This document shows positions 28,696 to 42,375 of a DNA stretch of 64,000 nucleotides, in pieces. Origin of the DNA: Entomohabitans teleogrylli (GTDB lineage: Bacteria > Pseudomonadota > Gammaproteobacteria > Enterobacterales > Enterobacteriaceae); NCBI RefSeq assembly GCF_001484765.1, contig NZ_KQ947376.1, forward strand, positions 637,736-701,735, read 5' to 3'. Within the stretch, counting starts at the first letter, position 1, and each line of letters opens with the position of its first letter. Under the pieces are notes generated by a model. That model had not been told where the DNA came from and did no database searches. It saw nothing but the letters and a program-made list of their open reading frames with translations. The position numbers and the translations under genes are program-made.

Positions 28696-29865
28696 TTATT
28701 GCCCATCCAACCCGCGGATCGGTTTAATCGTCGACCAGGCGCGGCACGACGGACAATGCCAGTACAGGGTGAAGGCCGTAAAACCACACTTCTGGCAGCG
28801 GTAGCGCGGTTTAGTTCGCATCTGTTCGCCAACCATATCCCGTAACGCCATCAGGCTGTCTTTCGCGCGCCCGGCCTCTGCTTCCTGCAGATGGTAATCG
28901 ATCAGGCGATGGAATACCCGCATGGTCGGGTGACGCTGCAACTGCCGGGTCACATACACCTGCGCCGCCTCCTGGCCCTCACGTTTCTCAATGATTTCCG
29001 CCAGCATCAATTCCGCGGTAGCGCCGGCATTTTCTTCCACACAGCGCTGTAAAAACGCGGCCCATTCGTCAGGTTTGTTCAGTTGCTGGTAACAGCTGTG
29101 GAGCATTTCCAGGGTTTCACCGACCAGCTCACTATCCTGCTCAATGACCCGTTCGAGGGTTTCTTGCGCTCTGGCGAATTCGCCTTTCTCGATAAAGATA
29201 CGCCCCATCATAATGGAGACGCGGGCGCTGTTGCGATCCGCCGCCGCCCCTTTCTTCAGTAGCGTCATCGCTTTATCAGGATCGTCATTGCCCATCGCCT
29301 GCAGCGCCAGTTCGCAGTAAAAATGGGCGATCTCGACGCGCTGTTTTTCTTTGCCGAGTTTGACCAGCTTTTCCGCTACGTCGATGGCTTTTTGCCAGTC
29401 ACTGGTGGCCTGGTGAATTAACAACAATTGCTGCAACGCGCCGAGCCGGAAGTCCGTTTCATCCACCAGTTGGCTGAACATGTCTTCCGCCCGATCGTAA
29501 AGCCCGGCGGCCATATAGTCACGGCCCAGTTGTTGTATGGCTAACAGCTTCTGATCCCAGGTCAGGGAGGCGCTTTCCATCAGCGACTGGTGAATACGAA
29601 TCGCGCGATCCACCTCCCCCCGGGAACGGAACAGATTACCCAGCGTCAGGTGCGCCTCGACGGTACCGGTATCCTCTTTGAGCATATCCAGAAACAGATC
29701 GACGGCTTTATCCTGCTGGTTAGACAGCAAAAAGTTAACCCCAGCGACATAGTCCCTGGAGAGGCGATTCGCTTCCTGCTGCTTATCCTGATGAGCACTT
29801 CTGCGCCCCATATACCAGCCATAAGCAGCGGCTACGGGTAACAGCAGAAACAACAACTCCAGCAT
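28696..29865 (-). CDS. lapB: LPS assembly regulatory protein LapB (YciM)
   Basis: A 389-residue inner-membrane-anchored protein. An N-terminal transmembrane helix (LLFLLLPVAAAYGWYMG) precedes about nine TPR repeats and a C-terminal rubredoxin-like zinc site C357, C360, C371 and C374. It controls FtsH degradation of LpxC and so LPS synthesis. Six bases follow the lapA stop; the two form an operon. Confidence 0.97.
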   Translation of the reverse strand: MLELLFLLLPVAAAYGWYMGRRSAHQDKQQEANRLSRDYVAGVNFLLSNQQDKAVDLFLDMLKEDTGTVEAHLTLGNLFRSRGEVDRAIRIHQSLMESASLTWDQKLLAIQQLGRDYMAAGLYDRAEDMFSQLVDETDFRLGALQQLLLIHQATSDWQKAIDVAEKLVKLGKEKQRVEIAHFYCELALQAMGNDDPDKAMTLLKKGAAADRNSARVSIMMGRIFIEKGEFARAQETLERVIEQDSELVGETLEMLHSCYQQLNKPDEWAAFLQRCVEENAGATAELMLAEIIEKREGQEAAQVYVTRQLQRHPTMRVFHRLIDYHLQEAEAGRAKDSLMALRDMVGEQMRTKPRYRCQKCGFTAFTLYWHCPSCRAWSTIKPIRGLDGQ

Positions 29866-29871
29866 AAAGGA

Positions 29872-30177
29872 TTATTCCCTCGTCGCCGGGACACCTGGCG
29901 CCATTGCCGAAGGCTCAGGCAGCAGTTGCTGTTCAAGGCGTTTTACGCGGCGCTCGGAACGGGCGAGCGACACACGCACCCGCAGCCAGAACAGGCCGCA
30001 AATCAGCCAGCCCAGGATAAAACCGGCGCCAAACAGCACCGCCAGCAGGGTGGATACCCGGTATTCGCCCTGGGCCAACAGATAGTTAAAATTCACCACC
30101 TGATCGTTTTGCGCTCCCAGCGTCACTGAAATGACAAAAATTGCGAGTACCAGTATGAAAATGAGTAAATATTTCAC
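29872..30177 (-). CDS. lapA: LPS assembly protein LapA (YciS)
   Basis: A 101-residue membrane protein with two transmembrane helices (about 3-20 and 40-65) and a cytoplasmic coiled tail. Upstream partner of lapB. The region upstream toward pgpB is about 150 bases. Confidence 0.95.
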   Translation of the reverse strand: MKYLLIFILVLAIFVISVTLGAQNDQVVNFNYLLAQGEYRVSTLLAVLFGAGFILGWLICGLFWLRVRVSLARSERRVKRLEQQLLPEPSAMAPGVPATRE

Positions 30178-30329
30178 ATTACTTCCCGTTATGTGGTTTC
30201 AGGCGAATTAATGGATGTTCGACACGTTGTTTCCGGTCTTATAAATTACCACTTCCCCGGCAATCGGGAAACGAGAAAGCGCCAACAATCCTCCAGTAAT
30301 GGGGCTAACTTTGTCTGAATACAAGCGCC

Positions 30330-31097
30330 TTACCCCTGGTTTTCCTCGCGCTGTTCGATCTCGCGCTCTTCCGACGGTGGTGGTGCCAGTGGACCACACC
30401 ATTTCTGTGCCAGCCAGCAGGCCAGCGTCACCAGCAGCCAGGAGATACCGGTAGCGACAATTAAATCCTGCGGCCAGTGCATCCCCAGCACCAGGCGACT
30501 CCCCATCACCCCAACGGCCCACGCCAGCAGCACAACGATGGTCACCGTACGGCGGCGCGGCCACAACAGCCCAACGCCGAGTAAGGCCCAACTGGCGGCA
30601 AACATGGTGTGCCCGGAAGGAAACGCAAAGCCCGTCTCCATTTGCCAGTGTTGTTTAAGCCAGCCGGCAATATTCTGCTGTTCGGCAAGCTGTTTTTTTA
30701 CCAGTTCCGCTCGCGCCTGGCGCTTTAAACTATAGAACGCCTCCACCGGAATATGGTGCTCTTCTTCCAGCCAGACAACATAGGGGCGCGGTTCCTGTAC
30801 GGTATCTTTGATGACAGATTTCACCCCCTGCCCGGCAAGGATCGCCAGCGCCAGAATGGCAAACAGCCCCAACGCCGGTTTAAGACGAAAGCGCAGGCAC
30901 CATAAAAACCAGGCAAAAAGGATAATATGGGTAATGAGTCCCCACGGGGTGGTGACCGTCTCTGTGACCCAGAACATCGCTCTGAGCCACCACGGATTTT
31001 CGCCCGGCTGCCACTGCCAGCCGGAAAACCAGACCATAAACGGCATAATGAGCAGTAACAGCGCGCCGAACAGCGTACGCCTGGCAATGGCAACCAT
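30330..31097 (-). CDS. pgpB: Phosphatidylglycerophosphatase B / undecaprenyl pyrophosphate phosphatase
   Basis: A 255-residue type 2 PAP phosphatase with about six transmembrane segments. The three catalytic motifs are visible: KDTVQEPRP, PSGH and SRLVLGMHWPQD. It dephosphorylates phosphatidylglycerophosphate and undecaprenyl pyrophosphate at the periplasmic face. AGGAGTT precedes the ATG. Confidence 0.96.
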   Translation of the reverse strand: MVAIARRTLFGALLLLIMPFMVWFSGWQWQPGENPWWLRAMFWVTETVTTPWGLITHIILFAWFLWCLRFRLKPALGLFAILALAILAGQGVKSVIKDTVQEPRPYVVWLEEEHHIPVEAFYSLKRQARAELVKKQLAEQQNIAGWLKQHWQMETGFAFPSGHTMFAASWALLGVGLLWPRRRTVTIVVLLAWAVGVMGSRLVLGMHWPQDLIVATGISWLLVTLACWLAQKWCGPLAPPPSEEREIEQREENQG

Positions 31098-31298
31098 GAT
31101 AACTCCTGTAGAAATGGACCGTTAAGCATAACCCAAACGCCGCGAATTTCACGACGAGAGCCTGATAAGTGCCGTAAAACACATCAATCCGCCTGACCAA
31201 TTAGGCGTTATTCGCCGCCTTGTGGCAAAATGGCGCATAATCATATGACATAAAGCCAGAAAATGCTGGCTACAAAAAATCAGTACCTGGAGAATCAC

Positions 31299-31889
31299 AT
31301 GCAGCTAAAACGTGTGGCAGAAGCCAAACTGCCAACCCCATGGGGCGATTTCCTGATGGTGGGGTTTGAAGAACTGGCAACCGGACAGGATCATGTCGCG
31401 CTGATATTTGGCGATATTACGGGAGCAGCACCGGTTCTGGCGCGCGTACATTCTGAATGTCTGACCGGCGATGCGCTGTTCAGCCTGCGCTGCGACTGCG
31501 GATTTCAGCTTGAAGCCGCCCTGACGCATATCGCGGAAGAAGGCCGCGGCGTATTGCTGTATCACCGTCAGGAAGGCCGCAACATTGGGCTTTTGAATAA
31601 AATACGCGCTTATGCGCTACAGGATCAGGGCTACGACACAGTGGAAGCCAATCACCAGCTCGGCTTCGCCGCCGATGAACGAGATTTCACTCTGTGCGCG
31701 GATATGTTCAAATTGCTGGATATTGACGCCGTTCGCCTGCTGACCAATAACCCGAAGAAAGTTGAAATTCTCAGCGAGGCGGGAATTAACATTGTCGAAC
31801 GCGTGCCGCTGATTGTCGGACGTAACCCAAACAACGAGCACTATCTGGACACCAAAGCGGCTAAAATGGGCCATCTGCTGGCGAAATAA
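31299..31889 (+). CDS. ribA: GTP cyclohydrolase II
   Basis: A 196-residue enzyme, the same length as E. coli RibA, for the first step of riboflavin synthesis. Zinc ligands C54, C65 and C67 ([18 protein letters not shown]) and the RNIGLLNKI catalytic region are intact. I used the [10 protein letters not shown] start; a frame-open ATG 36 bases upstream adds a non-conserved extension. Convergent with acnA over a shared terminator. Confidence 0.97.
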   Translation: MQLKRVAEAKLPTPWGDFLMVGFEELATGQDHVALIFGDITGAAPVLARVHSECLTGDALFSLRCDCGFQLEAALTHIAEEGRGVLLYHRQEGRNIGLLNKIRAYALQDQGYDTVEANHQLGFAADERDFTLCADMFKLLDIDAVRLLTNNPKKVEILSEAGINIVERVPLIVGRNPNNEHYLDTKAAKMGHLLAK

Positions 31890-31950
31890 TCTGCTGCGAA
31901 TTCCCTGCCGCAAACCGCGGCCCTTAACAGACTACATAGACAATCAGGCA

Positions 31951-31974
31951 AAACGCCCCAATCGCGGGGCGTTT
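31951..31974. terminator. Bidirectional terminator between ribA and acnA
   Basis: AAACGCCCC-AATCGC-GGGGCGTTT. The A and T arms serve both convergent genes. Confidence 0.88.
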
Positions 31975-31994
31975 GCTGTTGCGCCGTCCAGATA

Positions 31995-34667
<2,673 letters not shown>

Positions 34668-35077
34668 AGCTCCTCCTTCCAAATGACAAACTTTTTCGGG
34701 CAGAGACTTTTCCCGATCGATCTCATGGTTACCTTTAAAGATAACATAAAATTAACACAACATTTCGGTAACAACTCAAAATGATAAATTCACAGTTTTT
34801 TTAAATGACTATTATGTCTATGGCGAGGAGAAATATGCAGGAGCTGAATGAATAATAATTCAGGTAAATAGATTTGTTTAATTATTAACTGATGTATAAA
34901 TTATCGACTGGATGTAAATATACGTGACCAGGAAACATAATATTTGCTGGCGAAGAATTTGTTGTATTAACATCCAGCATCAATGATAACCATTATGTTA
35001 TTAAGGGTAAAAGTAACTTAGTAAAGAGTTGATATTTCCTGATGACTGAAGGTATCAGTTGTCATAAAACACCGGGC
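34668..35077. other. AT-rich promoter region upstream of acnA
   Basis: About 410 bases with no convincing gene. It is AT-rich throughout and contains a Fur-like palindrome (34979-34997). A very short GAGGAG-preceded ATG CAG GAG CTG AAT GAA TAA on the plus strand (near 34835) is probably chance. Confidence 0.5.
34979..34997. promoter_or_regulatory. Fur-box-like site between ymiA and acnA
   Basis: ATCAATGATAACCATTATG matches 14 of 19 positions of the Fur consensus GATAATGATAATCATTATC, including an uninterrupted AATGATAA and CATTAT. It lies about 310 bases upstream of the acnA start. acnA of E. coli is iron-regulated through Fur, which makes the site plausible, but the distance is long for a direct effect. 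Confidence 0.45.
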
Positions 35078-35248
35078 TCAGCTAAAAATACTCCACAGAA
35101 CCAAAGCAACCGCGCACCAGAACAGGCCAGAAATCACGAAGACACCGATCCACGCCTTACGACGCAGCGCATAGTCTGGCTCACCGCTACCCGCGTTCTC
35201 AGACTTATTCGCGGAAATATAAATACCAAGATTAATCTTATCACTCAT
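35078..35248 (-). CDS. ymiA: Small inner membrane protein YmiA
   Basis: A 56-residue protein found by reading the minus strand: starts MSDKINLGIYISANK, then YALRRKAWIGVFVISGLFW and a single transmembrane helix (about 33-55), ending VLWSIFS before TGA. E. coli YmiA (46 residues) shares the RRKAW...FW...WKVWG-like pattern and lies at this place between cysB and acnA. Ribosome-binding site GGTGGG precedes the ATG. Function unknown. Its own N-terminus is longer than the E. coli one. Confidence 0.82.
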   Translation of the reverse strand: MSDKINLGIYISANKSENAGSGEPDYALRRKAWIGVFVISGLFWCAVALVLWSIFS

Positions 35249-35529
35249 GAGAGCCCACCGATTTCTTTTGCTTATGACCTGGTCTTTCCATCCCCGATCT
35301 GCCTGGCAATAAGTCAGTTAACGGATGCTATCGCTTAAATAGTCTCCGGCAGACGTGCCTGATCAGGAATATATACTATACCTCAGAAATCGATAATCCA
35401 GAAAAATAATCAGCAATAAGAGAGTAACTTATCTATTAATAGACAAGACACATACAAATGTACATTAAATAATAATATGAAATTCATTGCATGAATGATA
35501 TCGGCGCAGCACGCCGATATCGGGCTGAA

Positions 35530-36570
<1,041 letters not shown>

Positions 36571-36817
36571 TTAACCTGTCGGACGACGTCCTGGCCGACG
36601 TCCCGGCACACAGCCTGTAACAGGGCTATATGAACAGCAAACCGTAACCGGCAAGCGATTCATCCCTGAAGGACGAACGCCCGGCATACGATGTGTGCCG
36701 CCGCGGTTTTAGCTAAATGATTATGCTTATTACGATAGCGACGATAGTCACTATATCACTTATAGCTTATAAGTATAGGTGGGAAGAAAAAATAATATTA
36801 TTGTTATAAACGGTAAA

Positions 36818-36837
36818 AGGCCGGTGTTAACCGGCCT
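36818..36837 (-). terminator. Inverted repeat, distal hairpin downstream of topA
   Basis: On the minus strand AGGCCGG-TTAACA-CCGGCCT followed by TTTACC. Stem of seven GC-rich pairs with a short T run, so a possible distal topA terminator. It nearly repeats the hairpin at 36968. Confidence 0.55.
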
Positions 36838-36926
36838 GTGATTGATGACATATCTTATCGCCGAACTTGCCGCTTTCACCCGATAACAAACGCGCGCAAT
36901 CGACCGATTTTCGGCTCATGACCACA

Positions 36927-36955
36927 AAGGAGGAAAAACCACGCTTTTCCTCCTT
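36927..36955 (-). terminator. topA terminator hairpin
   Basis: An 11-base-pair stem AAGGAGGAAAA/TTTTCCTCCTT with a seven-base loop, about 50 bases past the topA stop. On the minus strand the stem is followed by TGTGG, so termination strength is unclear. Confidence 0.5.
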
Positions 36956-36967
36956 CGTCTGCATCTG

Positions 36968-36987
36968 AGGCCGGCGTTAACCGGCCC
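36968..36987. repeat. Near copy of the 36818 inverted repeat
   Basis: AGGCCGGCGTTAACCGGCCC differs from the 36818-36837 repeat at two of 20 positions. It begins 20 bases downstream of the topA stop codon (reading the minus strand). No T run follows. Confidence 0.6.
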
Positions 36988-37007
36988 TGAAGAGAGGAAG
37001 GAAAGGC

Positions 37008-39605
37008 TTACTTTTTGGCTTCAACCCATTTGCCGTCAATGTAAAACATCGACCAGCCAGTGGCTTTACCGTTCGATTCAGACGCCACATACTGCTGCTT
37101 CGTTTTGCGGCTAAAGCGTACCATGGCCTTATTACCCTGCGGATCTGCCGCCGGTGCATCCGCCAGGTAACGCAACTTCTCCGGTAAACGATCCCGGAAA
37201 CGCTGCAATTCCTCCACCAGCGGCGCACGGGTCTCGCGGGATTTCGGGAAAGTGTTCGCCGCCAGGAATACCCCGGCCGCACCATCACGCAGAACGAAAT
37301 AGGCGTCAGATTTCTCGCAAGGCAGTTCAGGCAGCGGAACCGGATCCTCTTTCGGCGGCGCTACTTCGCCATTGCGCAGAATTTTGCGGGTGTTTTTACA
37401 CTCGTCGTTGGTACAAGCCATGTATTTACCAAAACGCCCCATTTTGAGGTGCATTTCCGAACCACATTTCTCACACTCAACCACCGGACCGTCATACCCT
37501 TTAATGCGGAACTCACCTTCTTCGATTTCATAACCATCACAGCTCGGGTTATTACCGCAGACGTGCAGTTTACGCTTCGGATCGATCAGGTAACTGTCCA
37601 TCGCCGTGCCGCACTTCGGACAACGACGTTTGGCGCGCAGCGCGTTGGTTTCCGCATCATCCCCTTCAAGTACATTGAGGACTTCATTTTCCGGCACCAG
37701 ATTGATGGTGGTCTTGCAGCGCTCCTTCGGCGACAGCGCATATCCGGAGCAGCCGAGGAATACCCCGGTGCTGGCGGTGCGGATGCCCATCTTGCGCCCG
37801 CAGGTCGGGCAATCAATACTGGTCAACACCATCTGATTCGGACGCATCCCGCCTTCATCCGGATCTTTCTCTGCGGTTTCCAGTTGGCGGACAAAATCGC
37901 TGAAGAAGTTATCCAGTACCCCTTTCCACTCTTTCTCGTGGCTGGCAACCTGATCCAGACTATCTTCCATCTGCGCGGTGAAATCGTAATTCATCAACTC
38001 ACGGAAGTTTTCTTCCAGGCGATCGGTAACAATTTCCCCCATCTTCTCAGCATAGAAACGGCGGTTTTCGACCCGCACATAACCGCGATCCTGAATGGTG
38101 GAAATGATCGACGCATAGGTCGACGGGCGACCAATACCACGTTTTTCCAGCTCTTTAACCAGCGATGCTTCGCTGAAGCGCGCGGCCGGCTTGGTGAAAT
38201 GCTGCTCCGGCATAAGATCAATCAGGGAAAGCTCATCGCCCTGGCTGACCGACGGCAGAATACGATCCTCATCGCCTTTACGCAGCGCCGGCATGACCCG
38301 GGTCCAGCCGTCAAAACGCAGAATACGCCCGCGCGCCTTGAGGCGAAAATCCCCGGCCTCGACGGTCAGCGTGGTGGAGTCGTAACGCGCCGGCGTCATC
38401 TGACAGGCGACAAACTGACGCCAGATAAGCTGATAGAGTTTCTGGGCATCGGTTTCCATGTCTTTCAGGGATTCCGCCTCGACGCTCACATCCGAAGGAC
38501 GGATCGCCTCATGCGCTTCCTGAGAGTTGTCTTTACTGGCGTATTGATTCGCGCTGCCCGGCAGATATTTTTCGCCGAACTGGCCTTCAATATAACCGCG
38601 CACCATATTCAGGGCATCCTGGCTCAGGTTAGTGGAGTCAGTACGCATATACGTGATGTAGCCCGCCTCATACAGGCGCTGCGCCAGCATCATGGTTTTC
38701 TTGACGCCATAGCCCAGGCGGGTACTGGCGGCCTGCTGCAGCGTCGAGGTGATAAACGGCGCCCCCGGTTTGCTGGAAGTCGGTTTATCTTCCCGTTCAA
38801 GAACGCTATAGCGCGCTTTTTCCAGCAGACTGACCGCCGCCATAGTCTCTTCGCGATTGCCGGGACGGAACGGTTTATCTTTCTGATGCGTCACCTCTAC
38901 CGGTAACGAATCACCGGATGGCGTAGCCAGCGTCGCGCCCACTTCCCAGTACTCTTCCGGAACAAAGGCTTTGATTTCACGCTCGCGCTCAACCACCAGG
39001 CGAACAGCAACCGACTGCACCCGGCCAGCGGACAGGCCGCGGGCAATCTTTTTCCACAATAGCGGGGAAACCATGTACCCCACCACGCGATCCATAAAAC
39101 GGCGCGCCTGCTGCGCGTTAACGCGATCGATATTCAGTTCGCCAGGCTGCTCAAACGCCTGACGAATGGCATTTTTGGTAATTTCGTTGAAAACAACGCG
39201 ACTATAGCGTTTCTCATCACCGCCGATCACTTCCCGCAGGTGCCAGGCAATGGCCTCCCCTTCGCGGTCAAGGTCGGTTGCGAGGTAGATGTGATCGGCT
39301 TTTTCAGCCAATGCTTTGAGTTCGGATACCACCTTTTCTTTACCAGGCAGTACTTCATAGTGCGCGTCCCAGTGATGCCATGGGTCGATGCCCATGCGAT
39401 TCACCAGGGCGCTACGTTCATCTTTTTTAGCCTTTTTGGCTTTACCTGAGGATGCTGAGTCAGCGCTCTTTTTTTGTACCGACCCACTGGTCGGCAGATC
39501 GCGGATATGACCGACGCTGGATTTCACCACGTAGTCACTACCGAGATATTTGTTGATCGTTTTGGCTTTTGCCGGGGACTCAACAATGACGAGAGCTTTA
39601 CCCAT
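37008..39605 (-). CDS. topA: DNA topoisomerase I
   Basis: An 865-residue type IA topoisomerase that relaxes negative supercoils behind RNA polymerase. The N-terminal TOPRIM domain begins [20 protein letters not shown]; the active-site Tyr (about 319) is in [10 protein letters not shown]. The C-terminal third has the zinc ribbons ([25 protein letters not shown]) and the ribbon-like end. I used MGKAL as the start because it fits E. coli length exactly; two extra codons upstream are in frame. Confidence 0.98.
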   Translation of the reverse strand: MGKALVIVESPAKAKTINKYLGSDYVVKSSVGHIRDLPTSGSVQKKSADSASSGKAKKAKKDERSALVNRMGIDPWHHWDAHYEVLPGKEKVVSELKALAEKADHIYLATDLDREGEAIAWHLREVIGGDEKRYSRVVFNEITKNAIRQAFEQPGELNIDRVNAQQARRFMDRVVGYMVSPLLWKKIARGLSAGRVQSVAVRLVVEREREIKAFVPEEYWEVGATLATPSGDSLPVEVTHQKDKPFRPGNREETMAAVSLLEKARYSVLEREDKPTSSKPGAPFITSTLQQAASTRLGYGVKKTMMLAQRLYEAGYITYMRTDSTNLSQDALNMVRGYIEGQFGEKYLPGSANQYASKDNSQEAHEAIRPSDVSVEAESLKDMETDAQKLYQLIWRQFVACQMTPARYDSTTLTVEAGDFRLKARGRILRFDGWTRVMPALRKGDEDRILPSVSQGDELSLIDLMPEQHFTKPAARFSEASLVKELEKRGIGRPSTYASIISTIQDRGYVRVENRRFYAEKMGEIVTDRLEENFRELMNYDFTAQMEDSLDQVASHEKEWKGVLDNFFSDFVRQLETAEKDPDEGGMRPNQMVLTSIDCPTCGRKMGIRTASTGVFLGCSGYALSPKERCKTTINLVPENEVLNVLEGDDAETNALRAKRRCPKCGTAMDSYLIDPKRKLHVCGNNPSCDGYEIEEGEFRIKGYDGPVVECEKCGSEMHLKMGRFGKYMACTNDECKNTRKILRNGEVAPPKEDPVPLPELPCEKSDAYFVLRDGAAGVFLAANTFPKSRETRAPLVEELQRFRDRLPEKLRYLADAPAADPQGNKAMVRFSRKTKQQYVASESNGKATGWSMFYIDGKWVEAKK

Positions 39606-40005
39606 TTTCACCTTTACCTAATGTAATTCTTCCTGGAATACGTCGCGCCACGTTTGAACTGAATCCCTTCGGACGACGAGCCGCTTTTATAATTGCGGCA
39701 CTACACAGGGATATCAAGCCCCACCCGACGAATGCTGATGGCGTCAGCACCACACAGACGGGCGGCGAATTGTACGACAACGCGTAACGACACGACGATT
39801 TACGGTTGAATGTCAAGCAATTCTGTTGCCAGATCTGCGAAAGCGTCACACTCTACCTGATAAAATTCGATACGCAACTTTATTAGCATGCAAAAGTGAT
39901 TCTCGCCACCATGGTTTACAATGGTCTACGCAAACAAAGCCCTTTGAAAATTTGCGCTTACCGCACGGCGCCACGTAAACTATGGCCGTTTGTAAGGAGA
40001 ATTTT
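39606..40005. other. topA-yciN divergent intergenic region
   Basis: About 400 bases without a recognisable gene. By position it contains the divergent promoters of topA (supercoiling-sensitive in E. coli) and yciN. I could not assign individual promoters with confidence. Confidence 0.5.
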
Positions 40006-40257
40006 ATGCGCGCAGAAACCCAACCTATCGATCGACAATCCCTGCTGGCGGAAGCCAACCAGTTACTGCGGGAACACGAAGACTATATGACAGGTATTGA
40101 AGCCACCAGCGTGGAGCAAAAAAACGGTGTGCTCATTTTCCGCGGCGAATACTTTCTGGACGCGCAGGGCCTGCCAACCCCCAAAAGTACCCAGGTCTTT
40201 AATTTGTTCAAATATCTGGCTCACGTACTGTCCGAGAAATATCACCTCGAAGAATAG
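40006..40257 (+). CDS. yciN: DUF2498 family protein YciN
   Basis: An 83-residue protein with the same length and shape as E. coli YciN ([11 protein letters not shown] near the start, [16 protein letters not shown] at the end). AAGGAG at 39993-39998 supports the ATG at 40006 over an in-frame ATG 24 bases earlier. Function unknown. Confidence 0.92.
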   Translation: MRAETQPIDRQSLLAEANQLLREHEDYMTGIEATSVEQKNGVLIFRGEYFLDAQGLPTPKSTQVFNLFKYLAHVLSEKYHLEE

Positions 40258-40270
40258 TTCACCTGAACGT

Positions 40271-40296
40271 AATGTGCCGCCCGCGGGCGGCACATT
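40271..40296. terminator. Perfect palindrome between yciN and sohB
   Basis: A perfect 26-base inverted repeat (AATGTGCCGCCCG and its complement) lying between the convergent genes yciN and sohB. It likely ends transcription in both directions, although there is no long T run. Confidence 0.65.
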
Positions 40297-40301
40297 AACA
40301 T

Positions 40302-41351
40302 TCAGACCAGCGGATTCTGACCGCGCTGCCACCAGCGCAACAGCAGACGATCGACGCTTTTCGCCGCGCTGCCGGTAACGCGATCCACGACACCTTTGCG
40401 AGGGATGTAGCGAACGCCGATTGCTTCATGGCTCTGGATCCGAGCCAGCAGCCAGTCATCGCTGGTGCCAATCTCATCCACCAGACCTTTATCACTAGCC
40501 TGAGTACCGTACCAGTGTTCGCCGGTGGCGACAGCGTCGATATCCAGCGCCGGTCGCATAGCGTGAACAAATTGCTTAAACAACAGATGCGTATCGTTGA
40601 GATCTTCGCGGAATTTTTCACGCCCTTCCTGAGTATTTTCACCAAACAGCGTCAGGGTGCGTTTATATTGACCCGCGGTATGTAATTCGATATCGATATC
40701 ATTGCGCTTGAGCAAACGGTTGAAGTTCGGGATCTGCGCCACCACGCCGATAGAGCCAATAATGGAGAATGGCGCCGCAATGATAGTGTTCGCCACGCAG
40801 GCCATCATGTAGCCACCGCTGGCTGCCACTTTATCTACCGCAACCGTTAACCGAATATTACGTTCGCGCAGACGCTGGAGCTGAGATGCCGCCAGCCCAT
40901 AGCCGTGTACTACGCCGCCCGGGCTTTCCAGACGCAGCAGGACTTCATCCTCCGTACCGACCACCGCCAGTACCGCCGTGATCTCCTCGCGCAGCGAATT
41001 CACCTCGTGGGCGTCCATACTGCCTTTAAAATCGAGCACATACAGTTTTGGCTTCACCGAGCTGCTGGTATCTCCCCGCCGCGCCCGGGCTTTCGCCTCT
41101 TTCGCCTCCAGCTTCAGTTTCTTTTTATGGCCTTTATGCCACAGCTTCTGCTGATGAGGCTCGAGCAGCGAAACCTGCATCTCGTCCCGCATGTGCTGGT
41201 ACTGCTCGCTCAGACGCGTGACTTTCAGTTCCCCGGTTCGCTGTTTCTTGCGCTGCGAAAGGTTAATAACAATCGCGGCAATGATCCCAATCACCACCAC
41301 TACGGCGGCCAGTTTGGCCAGGAATAGTCCATAATTTGACAATAAATCCAC
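40302..41351 (-). CDS. sohB: S49-family inner membrane peptidase SohB
   Basis: A 349-residue signal-peptide-peptidase-like serine protease with N-terminal transmembrane helix (about 8-30). The nucleophile S178 lies in KVAASGGYMMAC, and LESPGGVVHGYG is the family oxyanion region. Multicopy sohB suppresses htrA (degP) mutants in E. coli, implying a role in envelope proteolysis. Confidence 0.96.
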   Translation of the reverse strand: MDLLSNYGLFLAKLAAVVVVIGIIAAIVINLSQRKKQRTGELKVTRLSEQYQHMRDEMQVSLLEPHQQKLWHKGHKKKLKLEAKEAKARARRGDTSSSVKPKLYVLDFKGSMDAHEVNSLREEITAVLAVVGTEDEVLLRLESPGGVVHGYGLAASQLQRLRERNIRLTVAVDKVAASGGYMMACVANTIIAAPFSIIGSIGVVAQIPNFNRLLKRNDIDIELHTAGQYKRTLTLFGENTQEGREKFREDLNDTHLLFKQFVHAMRPALDIDAVATGEHWYGTQASDKGLVDEIGTSDDWLLARIQSHEAIGVRYIPRKGVVDRVTGSAAKSVDRLLLRWWQRGQNPLV

Positions 41352-41613
41352 GTTTCCGCCCTGCTTTTAAAGCATTAAAGATGTCCCTGATTATACCCGG
41401 CAGTACCGGGCACGTCCTGCATCAACTATATACGCTGCGATCCATTTTCCTGAATTTCCTTCGGGTAATGAAATCTTTGCAAAATGTTAACCCGGGCTAT
41501 CATCACCCGACGGCTGATTGAAATCACCCCTGGTTTCAGGCATAAACCCAGAATCAGAAAAGTGAAAAGACGCAGAGCCTGCGCGGCGCTGACGCAGGCG
41601 CGAGGAGAGTAAG

Positions 41614-42375
41614 GTGCATTACCAACCTAAAAACGATTTATTGCAGCAGCGGATTATCCTGGTCACCGGCGCCAGCGACGGTATTGGTCGGGAAGCGGCA
41701 TTAACCTACGCCCGTTTTGGCGCCCAACTGGTTCTGCTGGGACGTAACGAGGAGAAGTTGCGCGCCGTAGCACAGCAGATTTGTAATGAAAGCGGCCATA
41801 TGCCGCCGTGGTTTACTCTCGACTATGCCACGGCAAGCGCTGAAGAGTGCCAGCAACTCGGCGCCCGGCTTACCGGCCTTATTCCCCGGCTGGATGGGGT
41901 ATTACATAATGCCGGCATATTAGGCGAAGTGGCGCCTATGGCCGAGCAGGATCCCCGTCGCTGGCAGGAAGTCATGCAGGTTAATGTCAACATCACCTTC
42001 TTTCTGACCCAGGCGCTGCTTCCTTTATTACTGAAATCCGAATCTGGCTCTCTGGTGTTCACCAGTTCCAGCGTCGGTCGCCAGGGGCGCGCTAACTGGG
42101 GCGCCTATGCGGTCTCAAAATTCGCCACCGAAGGCATGATGCAGGTACTGGCGGAAGAGTATAAGCAACATAATTTGCGGGTTAACTGCATCAATCCGGG
42201 AGGAACGCGGACGAAAATGCGCGCCAGCGCCTTCCCGACGGAAGACCCCAATAAACTCAAAACACCGGCCGATCTAATGCCGCTTTATCTGTGGTTAATG
42301 GGCGATGATAGCCGCCGTAAAACCGGGATGAGTTTTGATGCCCAACCGAATCGTAAACCGGGGATAGCAGAATGA
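41614..42375 (+). CDS. yciK: SDR-family oxidoreductase YciK
   Basis: A 253-residue short-chain dehydrogenase. TGASDGIGR binds NAD(P), and the SSVGRQGRANWGAYAVSKF stretch carries the catalytic Ser, Tyr and Lys. It begins at GTG (MHYQPK) after GAGGAGAGTAAG. Its stop overlaps cobO by four bases, and the yciK-cobO pair is conserved, but the substrate is unknown. Confidence 0.94.
   Translation: MHYQPKNDLLQQRIILVTGASDGIGREAALTYARFGAQLVLLGRNEEKLRAVAQQICNESGHMPPWFTLDYATASAEECQQLGARLTGLIPRLDGVLHNAGILGEVAPMAEQDPRRWQEVMQVNVNITFFLTQALLPLLLKSESGSLVFTSSSVGRQGRANWGAYAVSKFATEGMMQVLAEEYKQHNLRVNCINPGGTRTKMRASAFPTEDPNKLKTPADLMPLYLWLMGDDSRRKTGMSFDAQPNRKPGIAE

Noticed and set aside
35042-35338. A 98-codon plus-strand frame between acnA and cysB
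   Set aside because: It covers ymiA on the opposite strand, and ymiA has family similarity while this frame has none.
37449-38906. A 485-codon plus-strand frame opposite topA
   Set aside because: Lies entirely antisense to topA. Long antisense frames are common in GC-rich coding DNA; it has no recognisable domain.
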